Notes under the pieces: model-generated
Database searches by the model: none
The model's input: the letters and a program-made list of their open reading frames with translations, nothing else
What the model was told of the DNA's origin: nothing
Position numbers and translations under genes: made by a program
In this document: positions 46,621 through 59,004 of the stretch, one piece after another
Position numbering within the stretch: the first letter of the stretch is position 1
How the letters are laid out: each line of letters begins with the position of its first letter
NCBI RefSeq assembly: GCF_002105155.1
Contig: NW_019029035.1
Coordinates: 1 to 64,000 of the forward strand
Direction of reading: 5' to 3'
Source: Lobosporangium transversale
Lineage: Eukaryota > Mortierellomycota > Mortierellomycetes > Mortierellales > Mortierellaceae
DNA: 64,000 bases

Positions 46621-49600
46621 AAGCAACAATGTTGTTGTAGTGCGGTTTATAGGACCTGCCGCTGTACTAATGAACGTAATGTCTCCCCACTAATGCAAGT
46701 CCGATGGAAAAGAATCATTGTGGATGAAGGCCATAGTATGGGCATCAAATTGTCTGACCAGGTGTTATTTGCGGAAAAGCTTCATGCGGACCGTCGATGG
46801 ATCTGTACAGGAACACCGACCTTCAACCTCGCAAACTTGAAGGCATTTACGTACCATGATCAAGCCATAACAACGGTAGCCACAACGACAGCTCTGTCAG
46901 ATAAAGGAGATCTGGATCGCCTTTTGACGATTATGAGATTGTTCCTGCACATTCAACCATACTATGGCAATAAGACTTTATTTACAAAGGCACTAGTGAG
47001 ATCATTAGAAGAACATCATAAGCTCAGTACAGGGTCTGCCCCTGGTGACTGGTCCCTCGAGAGCCTTAGTAGCGTTTCAAGGCTAAGGTATCTGATGGAC
47101 AGGATCATGATCCGGAATCGCCCTGAGGATGTCAGTCGAGATGTACGCCTCCCACCGCTGTACGAGAGAGATGTTGGTCTTGATCTGGGATACTACCAAG
47201 TATTGACCTTCAATTGCCAAGTAGCATTAATTCAGGCAAACGCTGTGCTGACTGAGCGTGAGGATCAGGATTATTTTTTCCACCCTAGTAATCGCAAACA
47301 TTTGGCGCGAGTAATTGAAAATTTAAAGGATGCATGCTTTTGGTATCCAGGAGACGACAAGTATAGAGAACAATTGACTGAGGCACTTCTAAACGTTGAG
47401 CGCGCCCTACAAAAGCATGAGGAGACAATTGGAGGCAAATATCTCGAAGCGGATGTCCAGCTATTGAAGAGTATTCGCGAACACCTCAAAATGGCCCTTA
47501 CTGATCAGAGCTGGTGTACTCTCCAGCGGACTCTGGAAGTCGGATACAACTGCTGGAATATCCCTGAGGCCATACAAGGAAGCTATGCCATCATTCCAGC
47601 TGTGTCAGATGCTGATACTTCATTTAAGGAATCCCGTCGTACAAAACTCAACATAGGGTGGAATGGTGGGTCAATGTCGAGACAACTCCAACAGACAGGT
47701 ACGCTAGAGTCAGAGCAAGTGTGTATCATGTTAGGCAAACAGATTAGGGATCTTCGGTTGAAAGTGCAGGAACAAGAACAGGAGCAACTAATACCAGCAA
47801 GCCACCAGCCGATCATCATTAATCTCGACGCACCACAGCCGCGACCTGGTGCGATAACCGATGGTGGTAAGCCAAATAGAGACCCATCACATGAAAACGG
47901 GACCAATGGTGAGGAAACTGCAGAAGAGCTCAAGCTTGTAATGACAAAGGAGAGGCTCTCGCAATCGACTATTTTGTCGAGTACATCTAGCAAACTCAAT
48001 TACGTAGTCAGTCAAATCCTGCGTCACCAAAACTCTGAGAAATGCATTGTCTTTTGTCAGAGCCAGACAGCCATGTATTATATCTACGAGTACCTTACAT
48101 TGGCTGAGGTTCGCTGCCTCATGTACCACACACATGGCATGGTGAGTTTTTATTATTGCTATTGTGTTGAAATCCAGCAATTGATACCGAATAACCTACT
48201 TGATATCACTGACAACCCTCATATACTGCATATGCCTTGTATGTCCATATAAAGAGCCAAAAAGAGCGATCAAACAACATTATGACATTCAACACCAATG
48301 AGACTATATCAGCTATTATCATGAATACCAAAGATGCTGCGTTCGGCATTGACCTTTCAAGCGCGTCTAGAGTCTATTTTGTATCCCCTGTGTGGCAAAC
48401 AGCCACCATGCGTCAGGCTGTCAAACGTGCACACAGGATTGGACAGATACGCCCTGTTTATGTGGAAACACTTATGATCAAGGGTTCATTTGAAGAGGCC
48501 ATATTGAACAGGAGAAAGGAGATTGATAGTCAAGGTGAAGGGCATATGGATATTTCCTTGCCACCATCGTCTTCGACCACGTCATCAGCGACTTTATCTT
48601 CTCTATTAACAATATCCGCCAGGCTATATAAAAACAAAGCTGTAGCGAAGAATATGAAAAAGAAGGCTGGAAAAAGCTTACTTGACGACAGCAAAATGAT
48701 CAACTTCATTAGTCATATTGGATTCATGCCCCTGCACAAAACTGAAAGATCAATTACACTTACCTCTAGCGAGAGAGAAGAACAAAAAAAACAACTTTGT
48801 TTAACCAACGAACCAAGCCTGGCAGAGTACTGGAGAACCATGAGGCCAACGTACACGACTGAGGAGGACCATCAGGCATTTGTGGCAGATGATAGGCATT
48901 ACCGTGATCAAGCTTACAAAAAGAGTTTAGAGATTCCAATGGTATTCCCAACGAGGCCGCTTGAAATAGCTGCTCAAGGGCAATGGAGACGAACACAAGA
49001 TCGACATATTGTTTCTGTAGTAGGTTCTCTAGAGGGAGCTAGCCAAGACTGGACAGAAGAACTGTCAGAGGGAATCCGAGGTCGTCTGCGATTTCGAGAT
49101 GTGGAAGATGGCGACAATGAGGTGCCAAACGATAACATAAAAGCAGCCTCTGTGGCAACAAAGCTTGCACAGGTCCAACAGTATCAGCCATACCCAAAGA
49201 CGGATCATGATGTTGTTGTGGACGTGGATCAAGCGCAGGTTGAGCCTGAATTTATCGACTTGTCATCATCGCAATCTTCCACCGATGATCTGATAATAGA
49301 TCTAGATCCAGACTCAGATCATGTCATGTCGGAACCCAAATCAAATGTTAAATTTAGGCTCGATCTCCCCAATTCAGCTCGTCTGGTTCCTGCAGATGAG
49401 CAACTGCATCGGCAGCGATCGCCATCAGCTAACATATCAACATCAATGTCATTGTCGTATGAGGAGCTCTACCGGGAATCTGAAGAAAAGCGTAGGATAG
49501 CAGAGGGAGCAGCAGAAGAAGCCAAAAGGCGAGTACAACTGCTGGAACAACAATTTGAAATGTTGAGAAGAATGGCAGAAGGACAACAGTCTCCATCCAT

Positions 49601-50558
49601 ATATCTTAAACAAACTTCGACATCATCAGAAATACCAGAGCTACCTTCGTCTTCATCTTCAATTTTGACTTTACCCTACCAAAAGCATCATCCTACAGTG
49701 GGACTGAAAGTGGAGACAGAAATGGACGCCAAAGTCAATATTGAAGATACTATAGGATACAACCTCGTGGCGAAGCATGATCTCGATGACCAAAAGAAGG
49801 AGCTAGGCTTACCAAAGCCTGAGGAACCTGATCACTATATCCTTTTTGAATACGATGATGACTATGTGAGGAAGAAAAAGGAAGAGGAGGAAGACAAGAA
49901 AGACATCCTCATCAATAATGTCATCAAGAATGAGCTTGATTTCAAATTCGAGGTTCACAATGATTCTAAGGATATAATATTTTCATTAGTCAAAAAGGAG
50001 GAAGAGTCCGAGAGCTATTCAGATTTGGCTTATGATAACCATAACAGAAGCAACAGCAACAATAACATTGGTAGCAGCGGTAGCCACAGCAGTAGCAGAA
50101 AAGGAAACATCAGTAACTATGGCAATCATGAAGTGGACAACAAAACCATAATTCGAATGATACCAGAGAAAATGGAATCAGATGTCATTATTATTGATGA
50201 CAACAGTCTTTTCCACAGCAAGGTTAAGGCTCGTTTGAAGAGCGAGGCCAGCGGTGTTAGTGGTCTCACCAACAATTACGTCAGCAGTAGTAACATCAAT
50301 AAGGGCTCTAACAAAGGAAGCAGCAGCAAGCTCTGGGATGTTGCTGGCACTGATTTGAAAAAGGAGAAGGAAGAAGGCTTGACGGCCACCACTGTTTATT
50401 CAGAACCAAGGTGCATAAATGGTACCAAACGTGAAGCCAACGAGCCTTTGGATCTAATTCATAGAGGCATCGTAGATATGAAGTACACCAACGGCAGTAA
50501 TGTCAGTCATGGCAAAGCAAGCGACAGCTCGCATCCTAAAAAAGTACGTTTTGTATAG
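44761..50558 (+). CDS. SNF2/Rad5-like ATPase
   Basis: Large DNA translocase, about 1,772 residues, presumably nuclear. Exons 44761-45609, 45734-46213, 46310-46472, 46619-48141, 48255-50558. Motif I spans the first junction (GGIICEDM joined to GTGKSCLC, about 276-291). Others: TLVIVPPDLADQWCNEINK (Ia), YDMVLITQTRFAKEYE, WKRIIVDEGHSMG with DEGH at 534-537 (II), RRWICTGTPTFN (III), CIVFCQSQTAMYYIYEYL (IV), MNTKDAAFGIDLSSASRVYF and AVKRAHRIGQIRP at 1061-1073 (V-VI). A Cys cluster (CCCSAVYRTCRC) sits just before motif II. About 390 residues separate motif III from motif IV, without a visible RING. The C-terminal 600 residues are disordered with a coiled coil near 49465-49590 and acidic hydrophobic motifs resembling SUMO-interaction sites. 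It belongs to the Rad5/SHPRH-like branch by overall layout; exact orthology is unsure. Confidence 0.85.
45700..45729. repeat. A30 homopolymer at an acceptor
   Basis: A run in intron 1 of the SNF2-like gene, followed immediately by the ttag acceptor. Confidence 0.9.
46592..46617. repeat. A26 homopolymer at an acceptor
   Basis: A run in intron 3 of the SNF2-like gene. Its last A together with the next G forms the inferred acceptor AG. Confidence 0.85.
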
Positions 50559-50668
50559 TAAGCTATAAAAATAAAACAAACTTTTTCATTCATTATGAAG
50601 AGGGACATTATACTATAACTATCGAATATTGAAAAACGAGAAAGATGCAAGAGCAAGAAAGTCGTGCT

Positions 50669-52460
50669 CTATGGGTTCATCTGTAGATGAATTGGATTCT
50701 CGGCATCTTGCAAGGTCGCTACTAGTGCTTTGAACATTCGCTTCCATTCCAACGGATCGCCCTATATAAAGATTGCAAATAAGAAGAGATAGAGTTAAAA
50801 GCAAAAATGGCATGGCATAACACATCATAGTATGGTAGTTGGAAAACATACTCTGCTTTTGTCAAACATCACGAGATGACTCTCAGTTCCATATGGAACA
50901 ACCTTGACCTCTCCAGTCAGAAAGCATCTTCTTTGATCAGTTGTTGATATGGTTATCTACACATAAAAAAAGAAATGGTAAACGTATTTAAACGTATTTA
51001 AATGGTCAAATCGCTTCTTGCTGAATCTTGAATTAACTATTTTATGCTTTTTATTTACCTTTTGAAGATTAGCATGCACCGTATGAGCAACTAAGTTGCA
51101 GACCATTGCGTCCGCGAGTGCATCTATGATACTCTCAGGGCCTGAGTGTGAGAAAAACCTTGTCAATCGTTCTGATGAGAATACTTCCATAAAAGTCGCC
51201 TCTGTAAACTGCGTCGCCTATCGTTGAAATTGTATAACATATGGTGTTAAAGGATCATTATTAAGGGATTTACTTTTTTCAATATTTATCGATATTCACT
51301 CACTGGCTGCGATAGTTCGAGAGCCTCGTCTTGCCACGATATTGCAATTCTAGTTCCCAAAGAGCTATCCGATGCCCTTTCGTTATTGCGAGCCGGTTGT
51401 GATGAGGCATAATTACGAGCGTCAAACACAATGCTTTGGCTTTGATCGAATCGTCCTGTGTTTAAAGGCTGGGAGTAAGCCACGCTACAAAAAAGGAAAC
51501 GAGTAAAAGCTGTTGATAAATATGATTTATCATTTAAAGGTATCGATCACAGTTGATTGACTTATCAATATGTCCTATGAGTATACTTAGCACGTACACT
51601 GGTGAACAAGAGTCACTCAGACTATCCATAAGGATCGATGCAAGTTGAACAGGATCATGTACAAGACCGTCTTTCATCAAGGGATTTGATCTGAGTATTT
51701 AAACAAGATTAATACACGCTTGCTGAAACATGACATTAACTTATATTCATAGAAGAGCGGCTCTTACCTCATATACCACTCGTCTTTCAGAATATGCCTA
51801 ATTGTATATCGCTTCGAAGGATTTATTCGGAGCATACCAAGAATAAGAGCTATATATTATACATATCGGAAGAGAGCGAAGAGGAGGTTCAATTCCCTTT
51901 TTTTCCCTTGTTCAATTGCTCTTCGATTAATCTGTAGAAAATTTACTTCTCACATGTCCTTGAAGTTTGTCCCATGGTTCATGGTTTGGATTTCCATTAC
52001 TCTCCTGATATTGCCGAAACTCGTCACTCTCAGCAGATGGAAGTTCCCAAGGTGTGTCTATGGGAAGGATGTGTCAGCACGAAAACTATATAAAAAAAAA
52101 GGGAGATCTATACTAATTGTGACATACTTCCAATCATCATAACATAAAGAATAATCCCACAAGACCAAATGTCTACAGCATCGCCACAATACTCCTCTTC
52201 AAGGACCTAATCTCATCATAAAAGGCGATTTTGCGACTTCATTAGTTTCCCAACCCCATTGCACATGAGTTTTCTTCAAAGCTTTTTTTTATCTTTTTGA
52301 CGATACCTCTGGCGCAACATATGGTGCACTTCCGCATGGCGTTGTCAAAGGCCTTGTCCGTCCTCCATGCTTGAACACAGTTGCCAACCCAAAATCTGAA
52401 ATCTTGAGTGTTCCTATGTAAGAGGCACGATATAATCTTATATCGTCAATCCTTTAATCC

Positions 52461-52500
<40 letters not shown>

Positions 52501-53296
52501 TGATACGATGATTCGATGATATCCACTTACCCTTGGAGTCTAAAAGGATATTTTCTGGCTTCAAATCGCGATGCGAAATGCCTCTACTATGTAAATATTT
52601 CTACATGTAAATAACATTATAGGGAGTGTGAGAGTAATGCTAACCGACACTCCTGGTTGACAATCGTGATCACTATCCTTGATACCATACCACTCCTGCG
52701 ATTAATTGCATGAAATAGAGGTGCGCCACATCTTCCTGTATTCCACGATCAGGCTCTAATCGATGTGAATTCGACAAAGGTTACATTTGTTAATCACACT
52801 CCAACGGCCTTTTTTTTTCTTGCTATTTCGCTCTTACCAATTTTGTCAAACAACTCTCCGGCAGCAGCATATTCGACAAAGATATAGATACACTCTGGTT
52901 CTTCTCTAGACTCGAGAAATCGCGAGATATTAGGATGCTTCATACTGCGGTGAATAGTCAGCTCTTTCTGCATAGGCTTTGTGACGCCTTCTGAAGGGTT
53001 CTTTGGGATGATTTTAACGGCTGCCTTGACATCTGTTTTCTTGTGGGTTGCCAAACGTACGCTATGCACATATGTAGACAATTGGATCGGTCATTCAAAC
53101 CAGTTGATATTGGCGTTCCTCTCCTTCCTGTTACATACTTCATGAGGAAATTAAGAGTGAGAAGTGGTTTATAGTCATACACTGCATAAGCCCCTACACC
53201 TAAAGTTTCGCCCAATTCATAGTCTCCAATCTCTTCCGCCTTGGTGACAGTCTGCGATGCCTCTGGTAGGGTTGGTGCTGAAAGGTGTTTGTACAT
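50669..53296 (-). CDS. CHK1: Checkpoint kinase CHK1
   Basis: DNA-damage and replication checkpoint effector kinase, acting downstream of ATR-type kinases. Thirteen exons in transcript order: 53296-53181, 53061-52838, 52755-52691, 52600-52531, 52413-52307, 52206-52128, 52057-51947, 51849-51768, 51690-51598, 51484-51304, 51217-51059, 50956-50852, 50761-50669; every phase matches and the product has 494 residues. Motifs: [20 protein letters not shown], Lys in [87 protein letters not shown]. After the kinase come four SQ motifs (YSQP, QSQS, SSQP, LSQP) and a C-terminal KA1 domain ending [15 protein letters not shown]. The gene is convergent with the SNF2-like gene, 110 bases apart. Confidence 0.93.
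52467..52497. repeat. A31 homopolymer in CHK1 intron
   Basis: A on the plus strand, hence U on the transcript, within the intron just before the DFG-encoding exon of CHK1. Confidence 0.9.
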
Positions 53297-53958
53297 GCTA
53301 AAAGTCCTAGCAACGAACTTTTTTTTTTGCAAATGTGAATTTTGAAGGAACGAATGTCTAAAGGCGCCTTCTCCCCTGGGGTTAGTGGCTTTGCCCCTTC
53401 ACGCCACCAATCATTCATTCTTTCCATTCTTAGCATACCATTCGCGGAAATTGACCCAATGCTCCAATGGAATCGAGCTGAGGAGAGAGATGAAAATAAG
53501 AGCTCTGAGGCTGTAGTTGTGTTAGACTTCTCATTTTTTGAAGAAGGCATAAGAACTTTTATCTTTAAGCGCCACTAATCCTCTGATCAGCTTCCCTTTG
53601 TCTACATGTGCAACATAAAGTCAAGGACAGGAGCAGTACATTCTTGTGAAAAAGTATGTTTGTTGCACAAGAAAAACGCTTTCCACGGGACATCATTATA
53701 TCAAATATGTCTTGCAGCATAGTGCATTTGTCTGTTTGACTTGTGTCTCGTGCTTCACTTCCATGAATTCCATCTCTATTCATCTGAATTCTATTGCTTC
53801 ATCTTTTATTCTTTTATTCTTTTTCTTCATTACTATTACTCTTATTCAGCTGGCCAGCGCTTCGCTCCAACTATTTTTTTTTTTTTTTCCTCATTCATTC
53901 ACACGTTGCTAGGACTCAGACGCAACCCAAAATAGACCGTCAGTAGTGTTGTAGTCCA
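53297..53958. other. Divergent intergenic region, CHK1 and RING-CH ligase
   Basis: Holds the promoters of both flanking genes. A pyrimidine-rich stretch (53790-53900) precedes the RING-CH start. Short frames here, including one running rightward from 53342, lack family resemblance. Confidence 0.5.
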
Positions 53959-56278
53959 ATGACCCTAATGTCAGACCAAGAAAATCCTTCGAACTGTCCT
54001 GAACAAGCGAAAAAAACGGCTTCGGACACAAATGCAACTCCGGCGGATGATGAATCAACTTCACCTGGAGAACAAGCAACTGGGAGCTCTTCATCTTCTC
54101 GACCTGAATACCCATTGCTCGCTAATAATGCTCGTTGCTGCCGTATTTGTCTTGATGATGATCCGCATGGACTCTATTCCCCCTGCCGATGCCGAGGATC
54201 GATCAAATTCGTCCACAGTCATTGTCTCACTCGATGGTAAACAAAATCAAAATCAGAAAGAAAAAAAGAGATTACAGGGTGAGGGGCTGTAAAGTGGCGT
54301 GAGCAATCAAATTTTACAGCGAAGGAGTGAAGGAAGAATCCATTTGAGTGTGTGTGACCAATGGAAACCCTGGCAAAAATTGGTGCTGCACATTCACATG
54401 GCCTAAATTCAAAGAAAAAAGATGAGACGTATTTTGTATGGAGTAGATTTTGGGCTATTACCGAACCACTCTCCTGCTCACTCGCTTGCTTAGTTTGGAT
54501 CATCTTCATCTTTCGTCCCCTAGTAGAAAGTCTGAGGATTGTTTGATCTCATTTTCCTTCTTTTTTTCCACGACGTACTTCTTCCTTCAATAGGAGAAAA
54601 AGTCTGATTGCCCATGGTCGAGATGAATCGGCAAACTCTTGCACCATGTGCGGGTTCAACTACGTTCTCAAGAAGCGTGCCCGCTTTTATGAGCTTATTT
54701 CGTATAGAGGTAGAACTTTTGTAACATTTGTTTTGCCCATTGTATATGGATGACTATATGGATCTAAGAAGCAATCTTGACTAAACTTTCTCTATCCATT
54801 ATTAATTTTTAACATAGGCGTACGAATTGCCATTACAGTCCTCTTTGTGCTTGTCATGCTTTTTCCTTCTGGCTATGTCATGAAGATGTGCGTTCTTCTT
54901 TCGGGAAACCAGGATACTCTTGGGGCAACACCAACGACTTATTTCCAGACATTGCGCGATATTTCTTCCAGTATGAGCGAGATGTCAGTATTTCCAATAT
55001 GCAAAGTAACCAGCGACAAATTATCTTTTCACAGGCCTTCCCCGTCCCTCACTGACGCCGTGATTACAACAAAGACCAAAGCAGGAAGTAAGAGGAAAGC
55101 CAACAGTACTCCAACTAAAGCAGACTCTACTATAATGTCTTCATCATCACATTTCATTTCACTTTTTCCAGGACCATATGCCCCTCATATCTCGAATTCG
55201 AATATGCATACGACATATCAGCAAAGTAAAATTGTCTCCCAAGGTTCATCATCGACCACGGCGTTCATCAATTCTGGAAGCAAAGAAGAAACAAACAAGC
55301 AACGAGGTAGCAATAATAATAGTAGCGACAGCAGACATTCACCGCTGCAGGGGTCCTGGGCTAAGATTGCAGCTTGCATCGATATTATGGGCTCAAGTCA
55401 GTTTGCAAGCATGCTGCTGCACTCGTTTACCAATGACCGCATCATGCATTTTTTGCTGTGCCGACTCCAACATCTGCATCTTGGATTTTTTCTATTGGGA
55501 TCCGCAAGTAACGTCTACATGGCTTGTAAGATGCTTTCGGATATGTATGACTTGATCATTACGCCGCCTCATTCGCGATTCATCAAGAACTTTTTCTTAG
55601 TACAGGCTTCCATCTTTGTTATTTGGTTCTGGTTCTCATACAACTTGATGGCTTTCCGGGCATCGGCCACAGAGGAGGAATTTATGAGCGAACTGCCACT
55701 CTGGGCATTACGATGGATCAACGTCGGCGTCGCTATAGTGGATTTAAGCTACCGGTAATTTTATTTTTGTTTTTTGTCAAGAACATCCCAGAATAATTAA
55801 CTCTGCTCGGCACATTCTCATTATCTTTTTCTTCTTTGCTACAACTATGACTTGAAGGCGAATCTACAATCGATTAGGGAAATTGAAGGTTGAGGAGGAG
55901 CTTTTGGATATTTCAGATGTAGAAAAGGTAGAGAAGATGCAGCAGAAGGCCTGGTTGCATCAGCAGCAACGATTCTTGCACTTTGGTCAAGAACAAGGGC
56001 AGTATCTTCTTGATCAATTTATGGCTTTAGAGGTCAAGCAGTCAATCCTCAATGGTGCTAATGCAGCAGTTGATGTTGTTTCTGATGTGTACTCCAAAAC
56101 GAACATATCTTCCTTTTCGCCTATTCCACAGTCGTTAGCATTAGCCGTTAATATGGTAACGACTGCCGGGTCTTCCATTAGTATTAACAGTACGAATGGT
56201 AGCTGCGCTTCAAGTGAAGAGGAGCCGTACGTTCAATCCGCTGAAATTGGTCTACATGAAACCATTCAGGGAGAGTGA
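53959..56278 (+). CDS. RING-CH (MARCH-type) membrane E3 ubiquitin ligase
   Basis: Probable membrane-bound ubiquitin ligase, about 583 residues. Exons 53959-54236, 54594-54709, 54818-55754, 55858-56278. The N-terminal 55 residues are disordered. The RING-CH (RINGv) domain at about 60-117 reads CCRICLDDDPHGLYSPCRCR, GSIKFVHSHCLTRW, RKSLIAHGRDESANSCTMCG; the C4HC3 order with His then Cys identifies the MARCH/Doa10 class rather than classical RING. Membrane segments follow: GVRIAITVLFVLVMLFPSGY, a Ser-rich loop of about 150 residues, HLGFFLLGSASNVYMA, NFFLVQASIFVIWFWFSYN, and ALRWINVGVAIVDL. A coiled coil with Gln follows (VEKMQQKAWLHQQQRFLHF). Fungi have few MARCH-type proteins of this layout; substrate and organelle are unknown. 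Confidence 0.88.
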
Positions 56279-56585
56279 CCCGTATGACAGCTTGATCGAT
56301 CCAGCTGATCTTTTCATACCAGATGCCTCTTTCCTTTGTAATAATATCAGTTTGTACATTAAACCTCGCCGATATTTTTAATTGTTCGTAAACATCCTAT
56401 AGTTGGGAATCATGGTATAATTTTGAAGTCAATTTTTATTTTATATTTCAGCTAAATAATCAATGATTCAACTTGTCGTTGGTTTGGCAGAAGAAACTGG
56501 TAAAAAAAAAAATAGACTTTAGCAGTAGAAAAACGACGTGTAGAGATAGAAGGGATGATTATATATTGAGCAAAATGCTACTTGT

Positions 56586-57926
56586 CTAGTTGAAGAACTT
56601 GCGATTAGGAGACTGTCCAAACAACATGGTCCTGACATCAGGAAGCATCTATCAAATCGAGAGAAAAAAAAAATTGATTGATTGAGAATATTAGTTATCA
56701 TATCTGATGAATTGAAGATCTGAATCTCGCCAGGATATGCCCATCATAAAACATCATACATTTTCTTCGAGGATAGCAAGACGAGCCTCGGGGGTATTGT
56801 CACACTTGATGCGTCCGCCATTTGCAGCGACAATCACGCCTCCAGCACTAAAGAATACATGTAATTACAAGTGAAATATCGGTCGTCATTAATTGTATAT
56901 ATAATCAATGTCTAATTTCCCTTTCGTCATTAGCAATTCATATTGTCGTCTAAAGGCTAATTTTTTACCTGTCACCAGGAAGGTAGTCATCCAAGATCTC
57001 GACATTAACGGTTTGTTTAGTAGCCTTCTCATAGCGCTCTTTTACATCAGGCAGTAGTCTCTCGACTAGTGACTTGTCTGCCTTTCGCACCTGTACCGTG
57101 ACATCAGACTCAAGGAGGCGGAAGAAAGCCTACGATGAAAGAACAAGGAAAGTTTAGTATAACAGAATCACGAGCAGAAAAGTAGATATTGTTATTCACT
57201 AAACCCCATAAAGCTGTCTTTATCTCCTAACGTTACCTGGATAAGGGCTTCTGATAAGAATTTTTCATATTTGGAAGCATCCTTGGTAACTGCCAAAAGT
57301 CGCTTCCTTGCTTCGCTGAACAACTCATCCAGCATCTGTTGACGAGTTACCAAGAGAGTTAAGCGCGACTTGTTGATATTGTTGGATTGTGCACTAAACG
57401 CAAACAAAAAAAAAATAAAAAATAAAAAAGGGAGACATGTTGGGTCAATGTGTTCTGGTCATTTGTCGAGCCTAAAGACAACGCATGACCATCGTTCATT
57501 TACATGCGACGCTGAACATCAGCCTGCTTCACTTTGCGCTGAAAACCAGCCTCGATATTGACAGCTTCCTGACGAACAAGCTTGGCCTGGAGAATTTTGT
57601 GGCGCAACAACCAAAATGGGAATACATCAAAACAGGGGGACTTTTGTTATTCCCCATGCTTTGACACCATTATCATAAAGTCCACTTAACATTGTCCCAG
57701 TCAAAAAAAAAAAAAAAAAAAAAAAAACCTTTTCGATATTGAACTCCTCATCAGCCTAGGTATTTATGGTAGTAAAAAGAAAACTGTTGTTAAAGCACTA
57801 CAGTGGAGACGAAGTCATATAATATTGAGTAACATCAGCATGCAAGGCTACCTTGACTTTGATCTCGCGAGCCTTCTCAAGAGCCTCCTGATTGATAAAG
57901 GCAACCTAGAAGTAATAAACGCAATC

Positions 57927-57958
<32 letters not shown>

Positions 57959-58103
57959 CACTTGAGTGCTTTTATTATTGCGCAGCGTTGGAATTGGATG
58001 AGAAAGATATTGAGAAAGAAGACGCGCTATTTCCTTTCCTTCATACCATCTTCTTCATTTCGTTGTAGACCTCCTCATCGTTGAGTGCTTTATTGAAAGA
58101 CAT
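56586..58103 (-). CDS. VMA4: V-type proton ATPase subunit E
   Basis: Peripheral-stalk subunit of the vacuolar proton pump V1 sector, pairing with subunit G. Eight exons in transcript order: 58103-58047, 57905-57852, 57754-57728 (27 bases), 57586-57504, 57393-57237, 57129-56969, 56847-56760, 56648-56586; all phases match, 229 residues, the family's usual size. It reads MSFNKALNDEEVYNEMKKM, VAFINQEALEKAREIKVK, ADEEFNIEK, AKLVRQEAVNIEAGFQRKVK, then RRIAQSNNINKSRLTLLVTR, the KYEKFLSEALIQ block, DYLPGDSAGGVIVAANGGRI and RTMLFGQSPNRKFFN. The N-terminal half is the long helix of the stalk. The 27-base exon is followed by an unusual donor of GT running into 23 further T bases. Confidence 0.95.
57703..57726. 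repeat. A24 homopolymer abutting a splice donor
   Basis: On the VMA4 transcript this is a U24 run that begins at the second base of the intron, directly after the 27-base exon. Confidence 0.9.
57929..57958. repeat. T30 homopolymer in VMA4 intron
   Basis: On the VMA4 transcript this is an A30 run in intron 1, complementary to the U24 run in intron 3. Confidence 0.9.
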
Positions 58104-59004
58104 TGTTGATTTCTTAGGTTATTGAAGTTGGTAGTGCCTGTGTAAAAAGTAATGCAGGCAATATAATGTAATGTCGGTCAGTATGAATAGCAAGAGACAA
58201 AAAAATGAGCCCTTTCTAGTATGTTTAAAATGACATTGACTTGGATAACGCCGTACAGGTGGAAATGTAAAGACGAAGGATTGGTGATGGTGTTGAAATA
58301 CAAAATGAAACTGGCAACCAAAAGACGAAAGTAATTGAAAGGGGTAGATCTAAAGCGCGTGCGCTCGGTCACATGTAACTTAAAATTCAATCTTTCAACG
58401 TCATTGACTCTTAAGGGGAGAAGTCAGCTGATTTATTGCTTAGTCTGTTTGTATCCTTCAAAATGCACACTTTTTTTTTTGCCTATCATAGCTTTACAGC
58501 CCAGCTCCTTCCACAGGACCATAAGCCCTTCTTCGCACTCTTCGAACGCTTGAACGATGGCCAAAGGAAAGAAGGAGCAGAGAGATGATCCGGGTTTAGT
58601 GAGGACATTTGTTGCTCGTGCGCGTAATGTTTTAACCCGATTGATATAAACTTATTATGTATAGAGAAGGGTCTTTATTTCAGGACAGATGGCATCTTAT
58701 ATACTGTGGCATCGTCTGTACCGCGTGAGTAGTACTCTAAGTCATTGTATATGCTATATCTGTTCACATGGCGCAGTGCGCAAGCTTTTGGGCCTCCGAA
58801 TGGCTCAAGGCACAGGAATGAGGTAAACCAGTAGAAAATCAAACCTGATATATTTAATAATGAACTTGAAATGTAACGAGACAAGAATCAGGATCTTTAT
58901 TTCCATGATAGAAAAGAGTATTTATATCTCTTTCCCATTGCTATATGCCATGGGTACTAATATCAATGTAAATTGGCTATTTAGATAAAAGGATTTAGGT
59001 AATT
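58104..59004. other. Intergenic region upstream of VMA4
   Basis: Contains the VMA4 promoter. A 30-codon frame starts at 58557 (MAKGKKEQRDDPGLVRTF...). It is basic and coding-like but ends at once and has no clear splice continuation; I do not call it a gene. Confidence 0.45.

Noticed and set aside
53342-53912. Short frames between CHK1 and the RING-CH gene
   Set aside because: No motif, no splice partner; the area fits a promoter.
58557-58649. Thirty-codon basic frame MAKGKKEQRDDPG
   Set aside because: Too short, no donor near its end, and no recognisable family; kept only as a note.
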